In this document: piece by piece, positions 1 through 8,530 of the stretch
How positions within the stretch are numbered: the first letter of the stretch is position 1
Layout of the letters: each line of letters opens with the position of its first letter
Source of the DNA: Sandaracinus amylolyticus
GTDB taxonomy: Bacteria; Myxococcota_A; Polyangia; Polyangiales; Sandaracinaceae
Direction of reading: 5' to 3'
Length of the DNA stretch: 64,000 bases
Assembly: GCF_021631985.1 (NCBI RefSeq)
Contig: NZ_CP070225.1
Span: forward strand, 1,736,001 to 1,800,000
Notes under the pieces: generated by a model
The model's database searches: none
Told to the model about the DNA's origin: nothing
The model's input: only the letters and a program-made list of their open reading frames with translations
Position numbers and translations under genes: made by a program

Positions 1-761
1 ACGTCGGCAAGGTCGAGCCCGGCGAGGATCGCTTCGGCGCGTTCGTCTTCAAGGTCCAGGCGAACATGGATCCGAACCATCGCGATCGGATCGCGTTCGT
101 GCGGATCGTGTCGGGCAAGTTCGAGAGCGGCATGTGGGTCAACCACTACCGGCTCGGGAAGCAGATCCGACTCGCGCGCGCCGAGCAGCTCTTCGCGCAG
201 GAGCGCCAGACCGTGCACGAGGCGTGGGCCGGCGACGTCGTGGGCCTGCACGATCCCGGCATCTTCCGCATCGGCGACACGCTCTCGACGGGCTCGCCCG
301 CGCTCGCGATCGACGCGGTGCCGCGCTTCTCGCCGGAGTACTTCGCTCGCGCGACGCTGCTCGATCCGCTCAAGCGCAAGCAGATGCAGAAGGGCATCGA
401 CGAGCTCGCGGAGGAGGGCACGCTGCAGCTCTTCTTCCAGCCCGGGCGCGAGAAGGATCCGATCCTCGGCGTCGTCGGTGTGCTGCAGTTCGAGGTGCTC
501 GCGTACCGGCTCCAGCACGAGTACGGCGCGAAGGTGACGCTCGATCGCCTGCCGTACTCGTTCGCGCGCTGGGTCGACGGCGCGAAGGACACGAAGGAGC
601 TCGAGGCGCGCCGCGTCCCGCTCGCGGTCACCGACATCGACGGCAAGCCCGTGGCGCTGCTCCGCGACGAGTGGGAGCTGCTGCGCATGCAGCGCGACAA
701 CGAGCAGTGGAAGTTCCTCGAGACCGCGCCGATCGCGCCGGTCTCGGAGACCGAGAGCTGA
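1..761 (+). CDS. prfC: Peptide chain release factor 3, C-terminal part (left-truncated)
   Basis: The reading frame is open from the left edge (codons in phase with base 3) to a TGA at 759-761. It gives about 250 residues matching the C-terminal half of RF3, the GTPase that recycles RF1/RF2 from the ribosome after termination. Visible are the post-GTPase beta-barrel region (GEDRFGAFVFKVQANMDP) and the RF3 C-terminal domain (LGVVGVLQFEVLAYRLQHEY), which separates RF3 from EF-G. The GTPase domain lies outside the window, so the start cannot be given. No terminator hairpin is seen in the 19 bases before the next gene. Confidence 0.93.
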   Translation, partial: VGKVEPGEDRFGAFVFKVQANMDPNHRDRIAFVRIVSGKFESGMWVNHYRLGKQIRLARAEQLFAQERQTVHEAWAGDVVGLHDPGIFRIGDTLSTGSPALAIDAVPRFSPEYFARATLLDPLKRKQMQKGIDELAEEGTLQLFFQPGREKDPILGVVGVLQFEVLAYRLQHEYGAKVTLDRLPYSFARWVDGAKDTKELEARRVPLAVTDIDGKPVALLRDEWELLRMQRDNEQWKFLETAPIAPVSETES

Positions 762-780
762 AGCTCCTCGATCGTGGTGG

Positions 781-1758
781 GTGAGCGCTCCGCGCTTATG
801 TGATCCGAGCGTGGAGCCCACCCAGACGACGCAACCGATCCCCGACCGCATCGCGCACTTCCGCGTTCGCGAGAAGCTGGGCGAAGACGCGTTCGGGGTC
901 ATCTACCTCGGCGACGACGAGAACGATCGCGAGCGCGGGCCGGTGCGCATCCGCGTGCTGCCCGAGTCGGTGCACCTCGAGCCCGATCGTCGCGCGCGCT
1001 TGATCCGCGATGCCGAGCGCTCGATGGCGATCGATCATCCGGGCCTCGCCGCGCTCTACGACGTCGGCGACGATCCGCGCGGTCTCTATCTCGTCTCGGC
1101 GCCGGTGAAGGGGCGCACGCTGCGCGCGTACGTCGAGGATCGGAAGCAGCTCGATCTCGCGGAGACGCTGCGCATCGCGCAGGAGATGACGAGCGCGCTC
1201 GGGGCGGTGCACCGCGAGGGCCTGGTGCACGGCGTGCTCTCGGACGAGCGCGTGATCGTCGACGACGCGGGGCGCGTGCACGTGATCGATCTCGGGCTCG
1301 CGGAGTTGGTGCGTCCCGTCGTGAGCGCCGAGCCGAGCGCGGTGATGCCCGACGAGAACCGTCGCGTGCTCGACGCGCGCACCGACGTCTACGCGATCGC
1401 TGCGATGATCTACGAGGCGCTCACCGGCACGCGCGTGAGCACGAACGAGCTGTCGAGCGATCCGCCCGAGCAGCTGCCGCGGATCGAGGGCGCGACGAAG
1501 GAGCGCATCCCCGCCGCGCTGGTGACGCTCCTGCAGCGCGCGACGTCGCGTGATCGCGCCGAGCGCCCCGAGGACGCGGATCGCTTCCAGGCCGCGCTCG
1601 CGAGCATCGATCTGCCGACCGAGCCGCTGGGCGAGCAGATCGCGGAGACGCGGAAGGACGTGCTCAAGGGCACGTCGAACGCGTGGGTCGTCGGCGCGTC
1701 GATCGCGATCGCGCTGGTCCTCACGTTCGTGCTGGTGCTGGTGATCGGCGGGACGTGA
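781..1758 (+). CDS. Membrane-anchored Ser/Thr pseudokinase
   Basis: A 325-residue protein with a Hanks-type kinase fold over about residues 25-280 and one C-terminal transmembrane helix (about 300-322, AWVVGASIAIALVLTFVLVL), so the kinase-like domain should face the cytoplasm. Catalytic residues are eroded. The VAVK-type lysine strand reads GPVRIRVL. The HRDLKPxN loop reads VHGVLSDERV, with no catalytic Asp. DFG is DLG. This predicts a catalytically dead scaffold or ligand-binding kinase. The start is GTG at 781 just after a GTGGTGGGT stretch; an in-frame GTG at 811 is an alternative. The 3' end nearly abuts the convergent kinase gene. Confidence 0.85.
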   Translation: MSAPRLCDPSVEPTQTTQPIPDRIAHFRVREKLGEDAFGVIYLGDDENDRERGPVRIRVLPESVHLEPDRRARLIRDAERSMAIDHPGLAALYDVGDDPRGLYLVSAPVKGRTLRAYVEDRKQLDLAETLRIAQEMTSALGAVHREGLVHGVLSDERVIVDDAGRVHVIDLGLAELVRPVVSAEPSAVMPDENRRVLDARTDVYAIAAMIYEALTGTRVSTNELSSDPPEQLPRIEGATKERIPAALVTLLQRATSRDRAERPEDADRFQAALASIDLPTEPLGEQIAETRKDVLKGTSNAWVVGASIAIALVLTFVLVLVIGGT

Positions 1759-1779
1759 GCGCGATTCACGTGCGAGGCG

Positions 1780-3360
1780 TCAGCGACGCCGTCCGCCGCG
1801 GCGTTTGACCGGCCGGCGCGTGCCGCGGCGCTTCGTTCCGCGCTGCTTCGTGCCGCGGCGCGGCTCGTCGATCTCGTCCTCGTCGCTCGCCGGGCCTGCA
1901 TCGAGCCCGGCGTCGAGCCCGGCCGTGCTCGGCACCTGGCTCGTGCCCAGCGAGACGCCCGCGTCGGGCGCGCTCGAACGCGGACCGATCCCCGCATCGA
2001 TCATCGCCGACGCAGCGGTCGCCCCGATCGCGCTGGGCTCCTCGTCGCTGCCCGCGTTGGCGAGCCACACCCAGGCGAACGTCGCGCCGGTCGCGGCCGC
2101 GAGCGCGAGCGCGAGGAGCGACGTGAAGCGCGACGGAGATCCCGTCGCCGGCGGCGGCGGACGCGTGCTCGAGTAGGGGCTCTGCGTCGGCATCGCCGCG
2201 AGCGTCGGCGCGTCCGCGAGCGCCACGCGCTCCTGCGAGCTCAGCGCGGGATCGCTCGCGACCACCGCGGCCCGTCGCGCGGTCGAGTCGTCGCGCGTCT
2301 CGAGCTGGCTCGGTCGCGTCGCGGTGCTCGGTCGCGGCGGCAGCGCGGGGTTCACGCGCGCACCGCTCGCGGTCGAGCGCGGGCGCGGACGACGGAGATT
2401 GCCGGTCGGTGTCGACGCGCGCGGATAAGGGCCGGTGCCGCCCGTCGAGCCGGGCCCGACTTCGTTCGGCAGCGGCATCTCGGAGAGGCTGGTGAGGCCC
2501 GAGCCCGGATCGTGGAACGCGCCGCCCCACAGGTCGACGAGCGCGTTGCGCATCTCGCGCGCGTTCGGGAACCGCTCCTCGCGGTTCTTCGACATCGCGC
2601 GCTCGATCACCTCGACGAGCTCGTCGGGCGCATCGGGCCGGTGCGAGCGCACCGGCGCCGGAGGATCACGCGCGATCATCGCGATCAGATCGCCGACGAG
2701 CTCCGACTCGTACGGCATGCGCGCCGTGATCATCTCGTAGAGGATCACGCCCATCGAGTAGATGTCGGTGCGCGCGTCGAGGTCGGTCTGACCGCGCGCC
2801 TGCTCGGGCGACATGTAATCGGGCGTGCCCATCAGGGTGCCCTCGATCGTCATGTCGGTGCGGCCCGCGCGACGCGAGAGACCGAAGTCGAGCAGCTTCG
2901 GAAAGCGGCCGTCCTCGTCGTCGATCAGGAAGATGTTGTCGGGCTTCAGATCGCGATGGACGATGCCCGCGTCGTGCACCGCGCTGAGCCCGCGCAGCGT
3001 GAGCGACGCGAGGCGCGCGGCCTCGTCGAAGTCGAGCGGGCCGATGTTCGCGAGGTAGTCCGCGAGCGACTCGCCGACGAGCCGCTCCATGACCATGTAG
3101 GGCACGTCGTCGTCGGTGAACCCGAAGTCGTTGATGTCGACGACGTTGCGGTGCTTCACCGACGCCGCGACGCGCGCCTCGCGCAGGAAGCGCTGCGCGA
3201 CCTCGCTGTCCTTCGGCGCCGTGCGGTGCAGGAACTTCACCGCGAGCATGCTGCCGAGCGCGACGTGCTCGGCTTCCCACACGCTCGCCATGCCGCCCTC
3301 GCCGATCTTGCGGACGAGACGGTAGCGGTCGCCGATGATTGCGCCTTCGACCTGCGGCAT
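1780..3360 (-). CDS. Hanks-type Ser/Thr protein kinase with C-terminal TM and basic tail
   Basis: A 526-residue kinase. The catalytic domain covers about residues 10-275: GEGGMASVWEAEH glycine loop, AVKFL lysine, HRDLKPDN catalytic loop, DFG, GTPDYMSPEQARG activation segment. It looks active. A Pro/Ser/Thr-rich linker follows, then one transmembrane helix (about 410-430, LLALALAAATGATFAWVWLA). The extracytoplasmic tail has Asp-Ala-Gly repeats and ends in an Arg/Lys-rich stretch. The ATG at 3358-3360 lies 5 bases after the stop of the upstream lipoprotein gene, so the two are probably cotranscribed and translationally coupled. The frame stays open far upstream, but that sequence is antisense to the lipoprotein gene and not kinase-like. 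Confidence 0.92.
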   Translation of the reverse strand: MPQVEGAIIGDRYRLVRKIGEGGMASVWEAEHVALGSMLAVKFLHRTAPKDSEVAQRFLREARVAASVKHRNVVDINDFGFTDDDVPYMVMERLVGESLADYLANIGPLDFDEAARLASLTLRGLSAVHDAGIVHRDLKPDNIFLIDDEDGRFPKLLDFGLSRRAGRTDMTIEGTLMGTPDYMSPEQARGQTDLDARTDIYSMGVILYEMITARMPYESELVGDLIAMIARDPPAPVRSHRPDAPDELVEVIERAMSKNREERFPNAREMRNALVDLWGGAFHDPGSGLTSLSEMPLPNEVGPGSTGGTGPYPRASTPTGNLRRPRPRSTASGARVNPALPPRPSTATRPSQLETRDDSTARRAAVVASDPALSSQERVALADAPTLAAMPTQSPYSSTRPPPPATGSPSRFTSLLALALAAATGATFAWVWLANAGSDEEPSAIGATAASAMIDAGIGPRSSAPDAGVSLGTSQVPSTAGLDAGLDAGPASDEDEIDEPRRGTKQRGTKRRGTRRPVKRRGGRRR

Positions 3361-3365
3361 CGGGA

Positions 3366-4865
3366 TCAGGGCACCGGGGGAGGAGGAGGAGCGTCGAGGA
3401 GACGGACCTGATCGACGAGCAGGCCGTTGCAGAGCTCGACCGGATCTTCGAGCGCCGCGTCCTCGGGCGTGCACGCCGAGTGATCGCTCGGACAGACCAC
3501 GACGTCCCGGCCGCCGTCCGACGCGGGCACGGTGCGGATGCGCCGGCGCAGGACGCCGCGACGCGCGAGAGGCCACACGAGCAGCCCGCTGTCGGGCCCT
3601 TCGGGGAGGAACGCGCCGGTGCCCATCCCCGAGAGCTCGTCGGGCAGCAGCGGCGTCGATGCGACGCGGATGCGGATCGACTCCTCGGAGTCGAGATCGA
3701 CGACGTAGAGCGCGTCGTCGAGGGTCTCCTCGATGCTGCCCGCGCTCACGAACGCCGCGGCACGTCCCGGCAGGGGCACGAGCCCGCGCGAGGGCAAGGT
3801 CGCGAAGAACGACTGCGACGACCACGCGTTCTCGAGCGTCACGACTGGCTCGCGATCGAGGTTCTCGGGGTCGCGCTGGACGAGGATCTCGACGATCCCC
3901 GCGCTCTCGGCGCGCGCCGTGACGTCGCCTCCGACACCGCGGCACGCGACGACGAGCCGCACGACGTTGTCGGGATCGTTCGTCGGATCGAGGCTCGGCG
4001 CGATCTCCGCGCAGCGCAGCAGATCCTGATCGGTCGCGTCGTAGGTGAACGTGCCTACCACGCGACGGCCCGCGGGATCGACGATCGCGAGCGCGGACGG
4101 GGCGACCAGATCGGTGCCCTCGGCGGAGCCCTGCGCCTGGTAGCCGTCGAGGCCGATGTAGAGGCGATCGAAGCGGTGCACCATGCGCTCGGGCTGCGGA
4201 GGCGCGCCCGTGACGAGCCCCGCGAGCGAGATCGAGTCGACGACCGCGCCGCCCTCGTCGTTCTCGGGATCGAGCTCGAACACGAGCACGTCCTGCCCGA
4301 ACGCGGTCTCGCCGTCCACGCCCGCCGCGCGCAGCGCGTAGAGCGTGTCCACGTCGTCTTCGTCCGGGGTGTCGCTCGCGGGCACGACGACCAGATCGAG
4401 CACCTGACCGCCGCTCGCCTCGGGACGCGCGACGAGCATCGGCGCGGTGCGCAGCTCTTGGGGCGGGGACGTGTCGAACGGGAAGCGCACGAGCTCGCGA
4501 CCGTACCGCGTCGTCGCGATCGTCACGCCTCCGCCGGGCAGCTGCGACCACGGCATGCGCCCGTCGAGCCCGATGCCGATCGTCGCGAGCTGATCGTCCC
4601 ACTCGTACGTGGCGTCGAGCCACACCTCGGTGAGCGTCTCCGCGGCGTCGTCGGGGTCGGCCGTCGGGAATTCGATCGCCGTGCCGGTCTGGTCGAGCAG
4701 ATAGATCTCGGTGCGCGTCTGGTCGTACGCGAGGACGCCGAAACGCGGCGTGACGCCCTCGGAAACGGGGGCACGATCGCTCGTCTCGCAGATCGTCGGG
4801 CAGCCGGTCGCGAGCAGCGCGAGCGCGGTCGCCAGGACCGCGACCCACGTGCGGGTCCAATGCAT
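3366..4865 (-). CDS. Secreted lipoprotein, beta-propeller-like, unknown function
   Basis: A 499-residue lipoprotein. The signal peptide MHWTRTWVAVLATALALLATGC ends in the lipobox LATGC, so Cys22 is the predicted acylated residue. The mature part is rich in short beta-strand segments of the form value-label-value (for example LFVIDPAG-like and YVVDLDSEES stretches), suggesting a propeller or WD40-like fold, but I recognise no named family. It has few cysteines and a Pro-rich C-terminus. It is the first gene of a two-gene minus-strand operon with the Ser/Thr kinase 5 bases downstream, which suggests an envelope component linked to that kinase. It is transcribed divergently from the cobalamin riboswitch. 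Confidence 0.8.
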   Translation of the reverse strand: MHWTRTWVAVLATALALLATGCPTICETSDRAPVSEGVTPRFGVLAYDQTRTEIYLLDQTGTAIEFPTADPDDAAETLTEVWLDATYEWDDQLATIGIGLDGRMPWSQLPGGGVTIATTRYGRELVRFPFDTSPPQELRTAPMLVARPEASGGQVLDLVVVPASDTPDEDDVDTLYALRAAGVDGETAFGQDVLVFELDPENDEGGAVVDSISLAGLVTGAPPQPERMVHRFDRLYIGLDGYQAQGSAEGTDLVAPSALAIVDPAGRRVVGTFTYDATDQDLLRCAEIAPSLDPTNDPDNVVRLVVACRGVGGDVTARAESAGIVEILVQRDPENLDREPVVTLENAWSSQSFFATLPSRGLVPLPGRAAAFVSAGSIEETLDDALYVVDLDSEESIRIRVASTPLLPDELSGMGTGAFLPEGPDSGLLVWPLARRGVLRRRIRTVPASDGGRDVVVCPSDHSACTPEDAALEDPVELCNGLLVDQVRLLDAPPPPPVP

Positions 4866-5021
4866 CGGCCCGAGTGTCGCCTCGGCGGGCGCAGGACGCC
4901 AGCACGTCTTGCGTGGGGGGAGGCGGTCGGGTAGGACGCGGCCCTCGGTCGCCTCACGGAGACCGTGTTCGTCATTGACAACCCTTCGCGCGCACGGTCG
5001 CGGCGTCTGCTCTCGCATCGA

Positions 5022-5258
5022 AGGATGGAGGTGCGCGCGCCGCGTGGAGGCGACGAGGCTCCCGAGTGGGGGCACGTCGCGGAAGAGGGAAGCCGGTGAG
5101 ATGCCGGCGCGGCCCCCGCCACTGTGACCGGGGACGGCGCGGACGCGGTGTGCGATGCGCACCGAGTCACCACTGCGCGTGCTCGTCGTGTGAGCGGCGG
5201 GGCGCGGCGGGAAGGTGGTCCGCGACGGACGATCCGGGAGCCAGGAGACCTGCCGTGT
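5022..5258 (+). ncRNA. Cobalamin (B12) riboswitch
   Basis: The conserved cobalamin-riboswitch boxes are present on the plus strand. At about 5088-5109 is AAGCCGGTGAGATGCCGG (the P3/P4 core; the family pattern is GAA-CGGTG-AA-CCG). It is followed by GCGGCCCCCGCCACTGTGACCGGGG (B12 box, given here in two parts: GCGGCCCCC and GCCACTGTGACC). The closing box AGCCAGGAGACCTGCCG sits at about 5239-5255 and completes the P1/P7 side. The 5' boundary is approximate. The element sits in the long divergent intergenic region, and its only downstream gene is the lipoprotein starting at 5377. High B12 would be expected to reduce expression of that gene. Confidence 0.9.
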
Positions 5259-5357
5259 GCGCGGCGCGTGCGCTCGATCGGGGAGGATCGGGCTGCTGCT
5301 CGTTCGATCGCGATCGTGATCGGCGCGCGCGTGTGCGAACGGAGACCGCGGGGACGG

Positions 5358-5371
5358 GCTCCGGACGGAGC
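5358..5371 (+). promoter_or_regulatory. Shine-Dalgarno sequestering hairpin of riboswitch expression platform
   Basis: GCTCC-GGAC-GGAGC folds into a 5-bp stem with a 4-base loop that buries the GGAG Shine-Dalgarno located 6 bases before the ATG at 5377. An upstream GGAG at 5341-5344 could pair with the same CTCC and free the ribosome site. This arrangement suggests translational rather than terminator-based control by the riboswitch. Inference from base pairing only; no energy calculation was run. Confidence 0.5.
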
Positions 5372-5376
5372 GCGTG

Positions 5377-6606
5377 ATGGATCGAGCGAGGCTGGGTGGT
5401 GGGTGTTGGTTGTTCGCGGCCCTCGTGATCGCGACGGGATGCGGTGACGACGACGGCGGGACGCCATCGTCGGACGCGGGCACGGACGCGCGTGTCGGAC
5501 AGGTCGACGCGCAGATCGAGGTCGACGCGTACGTCGCGCCGGACGCGTACGTCGAGCCCGATGCGTACGTCGCGCCGCCCTGCGATCCCGGGTGCGGCGA
5601 GGGCGAGGCGTGCCTCCGCGGCGTGTGCGTCGCGACGTGCGGCGGCGACGTCGCGGCGATGGACGCGGCGCTGGCGGAGGGCCTCGTGCCGGTTGCGAAC
5701 GTGTGCCGCGCGGTGAGCGGACCGATCGAGGTGGTGGTGCCGACGGGCGGTGCGATGCCGCGCGTCTACGAGGTCACCGCGGCGACGGTCGACACGACGA
5801 CGACGTTCACGCTCTCGCGCTGGACGCTCGATCCGAGCGTGAGCGCGCCGACGCCCGAGACCGTCGCGACGACGACGCACGCCGGCCACGCGGCGAGCGC
5901 GATCTACGCGGGCGGCTACCTCGCGCTGAGCCCCGACGAAGCGCGCGCGATCTTCGGGTACACGACCAGCGACGAGGGCTTCGTCGGTGGCGTGTTCGAC
6001 GTCGCGGTGGGCGGCGGCAGCGCGAGCGAGACGCGCGCCGACGGGAACTTCGACGGCGTCTGGCTCGACGACGCGCACTACGTGGTCAACGGGCTCGGCA
6101 TGGCGGGCGCCGCGACCTCGGGGCAGGGCCTCTACGTGCGCGACGTGGAGACGCCGAGCGCGTGGCGCGCGCTGGACGAGATGGGCGCGTACAGCGGCGG
6201 CGTGACGCTCGTCGGCGACGTCGTGATCGCGGGCGCGGCGATGGCGTTCGGGAGCAACTGGCCGGACGAGCGCGGCGGTGGTCGCATCTTCGTGCTGCCG
6301 CGCGAGGTGCTCGAGGACGCGGAGACCGTGTCGTCGGCGTGGGACGCTTCGCTCGCGCAGCTCGAAGCGCCCTCGGCGTTCACGCGCGTGTTCGGCACGA
6401 AGCTCGCGGCGACGACGTACATGGACGCGCCGCCCTACGACATCGCCTCGATCGAAGTGCGCGCGCTCGCCGAGACCGGCGAAACCTGGACGTTGAGCGC
6501 GCCCGTCCCGCTGACGACGGGGAGCACGTTCCGGCGTGTGGTCCCGGCGGGCACGGATCGCGCGCTGCTCGTGCACGCGGGCGGCCTTCTGATCGTCGAG
6601 GAGTGA
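5377..6606 (+). CDS. B12-riboswitch-controlled lipoprotein, probable beta-propeller
   Basis: A 409-residue lipoprotein. The signal peptide ends in the lipobox IATGC, followed by an Asp-rich GDDDGG sequence. A low-complexity linker carries three DAYVxP repeats, then a small Cys-rich module (CDPGCGEGEACLRGVCVATC). The remaining roughly 300 residues are beta-rich with repeated GGYLALS / FDGVWLDD / GVTLVGD strand-turn patterns typical of propellers. No enzyme motif is seen. ATG 5377 is preferred over GTG 5374 because it is 6 bases from GGAG. It is the only gene downstream of the cobalamin riboswitch, and a strong hairpin follows the stop. Repression by B12 implies a role in corrinoid capture or uptake, or a B12-sparing function. 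The function is inferred from regulation, not homology. Confidence 0.8.
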   Translation: MDRARLGGGCWLFAALVIATGCGDDDGGTPSSDAGTDARVGQVDAQIEVDAYVAPDAYVEPDAYVAPPCDPGCGEGEACLRGVCVATCGGDVAAMDAALAEGLVPVANVCRAVSGPIEVVVPTGGAMPRVYEVTAATVDTTTTFTLSRWTLDPSVSAPTPETVATTTHAGHAASAIYAGGYLALSPDEARAIFGYTTSDEGFVGGVFDVAVGGGSASETRADGNFDGVWLDDAHYVVNGLGMAGAATSGQGLYVRDVETPSAWRALDEMGAYSGGVTLVGDVVIAGAAMAFGSNWPDERGGGRIFVLPREVLEDAETVSSAWDASLAQLEAPSAFTRVFGTKLAATTYMDAPPYDIASIEVRALAETGETWTLSAPVPLTTGSTFRRVVPAGTDRALLVHAGGLLIVEE

Positions 6607-6618
6607 TCACGGGATCGG

Positions 6619-6646
6619 CCCTCGGCCCCGCGTACGGGGCCGAGGG
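6619..6646 (+). terminator. Intrinsic-terminator-like hairpin
   Basis: A perfect 12-bp stem, CCCTCGGCCCCG / CGGGGCCGAGGG, with a CGTA loop starts 13 bases after the stop of the riboswitch-controlled gene. It is followed by a pyrimidine-rich AGATCTTCTCG rather than a U tract. It makes that gene a monocistronic unit. Confidence 0.7.
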
Positions 6647-6667
6647 AGATCTTCTCGTCGTGCGTCG

Positions 6668-6690
6668 TTGACTAAGATGCGGATTGCATC
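6668..6690 (+). promoter_or_regulatory. Candidate promoter with palindromic operator before nrtR-like gene
   Basis: A TTGACT (possible -35) at 6668-6673 is followed by the perfect inverted repeat GATGC-GGATT-GCATC at 6676-6690. A related GATGCATGATGC lies at the start codon region. The palindrome would sit inside the promoter of the Nudix/NrtR-like regulator operon, so autoregulation is plausible. No clear -10 was found, and NrtR boxes vary between lineages, so the assignment is tentative. Confidence 0.45.
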
Positions 6691-6699
6691 CAAGGTTCG

Positions 6700-7473
6700 A
6701 TGCATGATGCAGCGAAGGTCGCGATGACGAAGCGGGCTCGTCCCGATCAGGACGACGACGGCGAGGTCCCGGAGGGCTACGACGTCTCGCGCTTCGAGCG
6801 ACCCTCGGTCGCGGTCGACGTCGCGCTGCTCACCGTCGACGAGGGCGCGCTCCGCACGTTGCTGCTGCGTCGAGATGCTGCGCCGTACCGCGGGCGATGG
6901 GCGCTGCCGGGTGGGTTCGTCGGGATCGACGAGGCGCTCGACGACGCGGCGGCGCGGGTGCTCGAGCAGAAGACCGGGATCCGTCGGGTCTTCCTCGAGC
7001 AGCTCTACACGTTCGGCGCGCCCAAGCGCGATCCGCGCACCCGGGTGATCACCGTCGCGCACTACGCGCTGGTCGATCCCGCGCGCCTCGCCGATGCGCG
7101 CGAGGAGACGCGCGTCGCGACGCTCGAGGTGCCGTGGGAGGGCGAGACCGGAGGGCCCGTCGATGCGATGGGCGTGGATGGTCGCACGCTCCCGCTCGCG
7201 TTCGATCACGCCGACATCCTCGGCATGGCCGTGAAGCGCGTGCGCGGGAAGCTCGACTACACGCCGATCGGGTTCCAGCTGCTGCCCGAGCGCTTCACGC
7301 TCGCGGGGCTGCAGCGCGTGCACGAGACCGTGCTCGGTCGCCCGCTCAACAAGGACTCGTTCCGCCGCCGGATGCTCGCCTCGGGACAGCTCGAGGCCAC
7401 CGGCGATCTGCAGACCGGCGTCGATCACCGGCCTGCCGAGCTCTATCGGTTCGCGCGTCGCTCGGCGGTCTGA
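6700..7473 (+). CDS. NrtR-type transcriptional regulator (degenerate Nudix domain plus winged helix)
   Basis: A 257-residue protein with a Nudix-fold domain (about 30-170) and a C-terminal winged-helix region (about 185-250, GFQLLPERFTLAGLQRVHE, then NKDSFRRRM), the layout of NrtR regulators of NAD metabolism. The Nudix box reads GFVGIDEALDDAAARVLEQ: the first Glu and the Arg remain, but the REUxEE glutamates are replaced (RVLEQK). Hydrolase activity is therefore unlikely, and a sensory role, classically for ADP-ribose, is expected. ATG 6700 heads the frame; the internal ATG at 6724, after GAAGG, is an alternative start. It leads an operon with an SPFH gene 24 bases downstream and an NAD-kinase-like gene, a context that fits NAD control. 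Confidence 0.85.
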   Translation: MHDAAKVAMTKRARPDQDDDGEVPEGYDVSRFERPSVAVDVALLTVDEGALRTLLLRRDAAPYRGRWALPGGFVGIDEALDDAAARVLEQKTGIRRVFLEQLYTFGAPKRDPRTRVITVAHYALVDPARLADAREETRVATLEVPWEGETGGPVDAMGVDGRTLPLAFDHADILGMAVKRVRGKLDYTPIGFQLLPERFTLAGLQRVHETVLGRPLNKDSFRRRMLASGQLEATGDLQTGVDHRPAELYRFARRSAV

Positions 7474-7497
7474 GCGCGCGCTCGAAGGAGGTGCTCC

Positions 7498-8529
7498 GTG
7501 GCCGACATCCGCAGCTTCCTGTTCGTCCGTCACCTGCGCGCCGAGAGCAGCTCGCACGTGCTGCTCTACAAGCGCGGCTCGCTGGTGAAGAGCGGTCGTG
7601 GCCTCACGTTCTGGTTCTTCCCGATGACCGCGTCGATCGCCGAGGTGCCGGTCGACGATCGCGAGCTCCCGCTCGCGGTGCGCGCGCGCTCGTCGGACTT
7701 CCAGGACGTCACGGTGCAGGGCGTGCTCACGTACCGCGTGATCGATCCCGCCGCGCTCGCCGAGCACGTCGACTTCTCGATCGACACGCTGCGCGGCGTG
7801 CACCTCAAGCAGCCGCTCGAGAAGATCGCGCTGCACCTGGCGCAGCTCGCGCAGCAGCACGCGTCGGAGTGGATCGGTCGCACTCCGCTCCGCGAGGTGC
7901 TGCGCGACGGGCCGGCCACGGTGCGCGAGCGCGTGCACGCCGCGCTCGCTGCCGACGAAGGCGTCGCGCAGATGGGTCTCGGCGTCGCGAGCGTGCGCAT
8001 CTCGTCGATCGCGCCGACGCCCGATCTCGAGCGCGCGCTCGAGGCCCCGATGCGCGAGCGGATCCAGCAGGAGGCCGACGAGGCCGCGTTCGCGCGCCGC
8101 GCGCTCGCGGTCGAGAAGGAGCGCGCGATCCAGGAGAACGAGCTGCAGAACCAGATCGAGCTCGCGCGTCGCGAGGAGCAGCTCATCTCGCAGCGCGGCG
8201 CGAACGGCAAGCGGCAGGCGACCGAAGAAGCGGAAGCGAAGCGCATCGCGACCGACGGCGAGGCGAGCCGGCTCCGCACCAGCTCGGACGCGCAGGCCGC
8301 GTCGATCCGCGCGATCGACGGCGCGAAGGTCGAGATGGAGCGCGAGCGCATGGCGATCCAGAAGGAGGTCCCGCCCGCGGTGCTCGCCGCGCTCGCAGCG
8401 CGCGAGCTCGCGACGAAGCTGCAGCGCATCGATCACCTGCACCTCGGCGCCGACGCGCTCGGCCCGATGCTCACCGAGCTCGCGAGCGCGGGCACGCGCG
8501 CGCTCGAGGCCAAGAACCAGGCGCGCTGA
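7498..8529 (+). CDS. SPFH/Band 7 domain protein
   Basis: A 343-residue protein with an SPFH (stomatin/prohibitin/flotillin) domain at about residues 15-190 (RVIDPAALAEHVDFSIDTLRG; FQDVTVQGVLTYRV). A long charged, probably coiled-coil helix follows (about 190-300, rich in ERAIQEN, ELARREEQL, EEAEAKR). There is no obvious N-terminal transmembrane segment, so membrane association would be peripheral or flotillin-like. The GTG start at 7498 follows a strong AAGGAGGTG ribosome site at 7485-7493. The stop is 1 base before the next ATG (TGACATG), so it is tightly coupled to the NAD-kinase-like gene. Its role in the operon is unknown; SPFH proteins usually scaffold membrane microdomains. Confidence 0.85.
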   Translation: MADIRSFLFVRHLRAESSSHVLLYKRGSLVKSGRGLTFWFFPMTASIAEVPVDDRELPLAVRARSSDFQDVTVQGVLTYRVIDPAALAEHVDFSIDTLRGVHLKQPLEKIALHLAQLAQQHASEWIGRTPLREVLRDGPATVRERVHAALAADEGVAQMGLGVASVRISSIAPTPDLERALEAPMRERIQQEADEAAFARRALAVEKERAIQENELQNQIELARREEQLISQRGANGKRQATEEAEAKRIATDGEASRLRTSSDAQAASIRAIDGAKVEMERERMAIQKEVPPAVLAALAARELATKLQRIDHLHLGADALGPMLTELASAGTRALEAKNQAR

Positions 8530-8530
8530 C

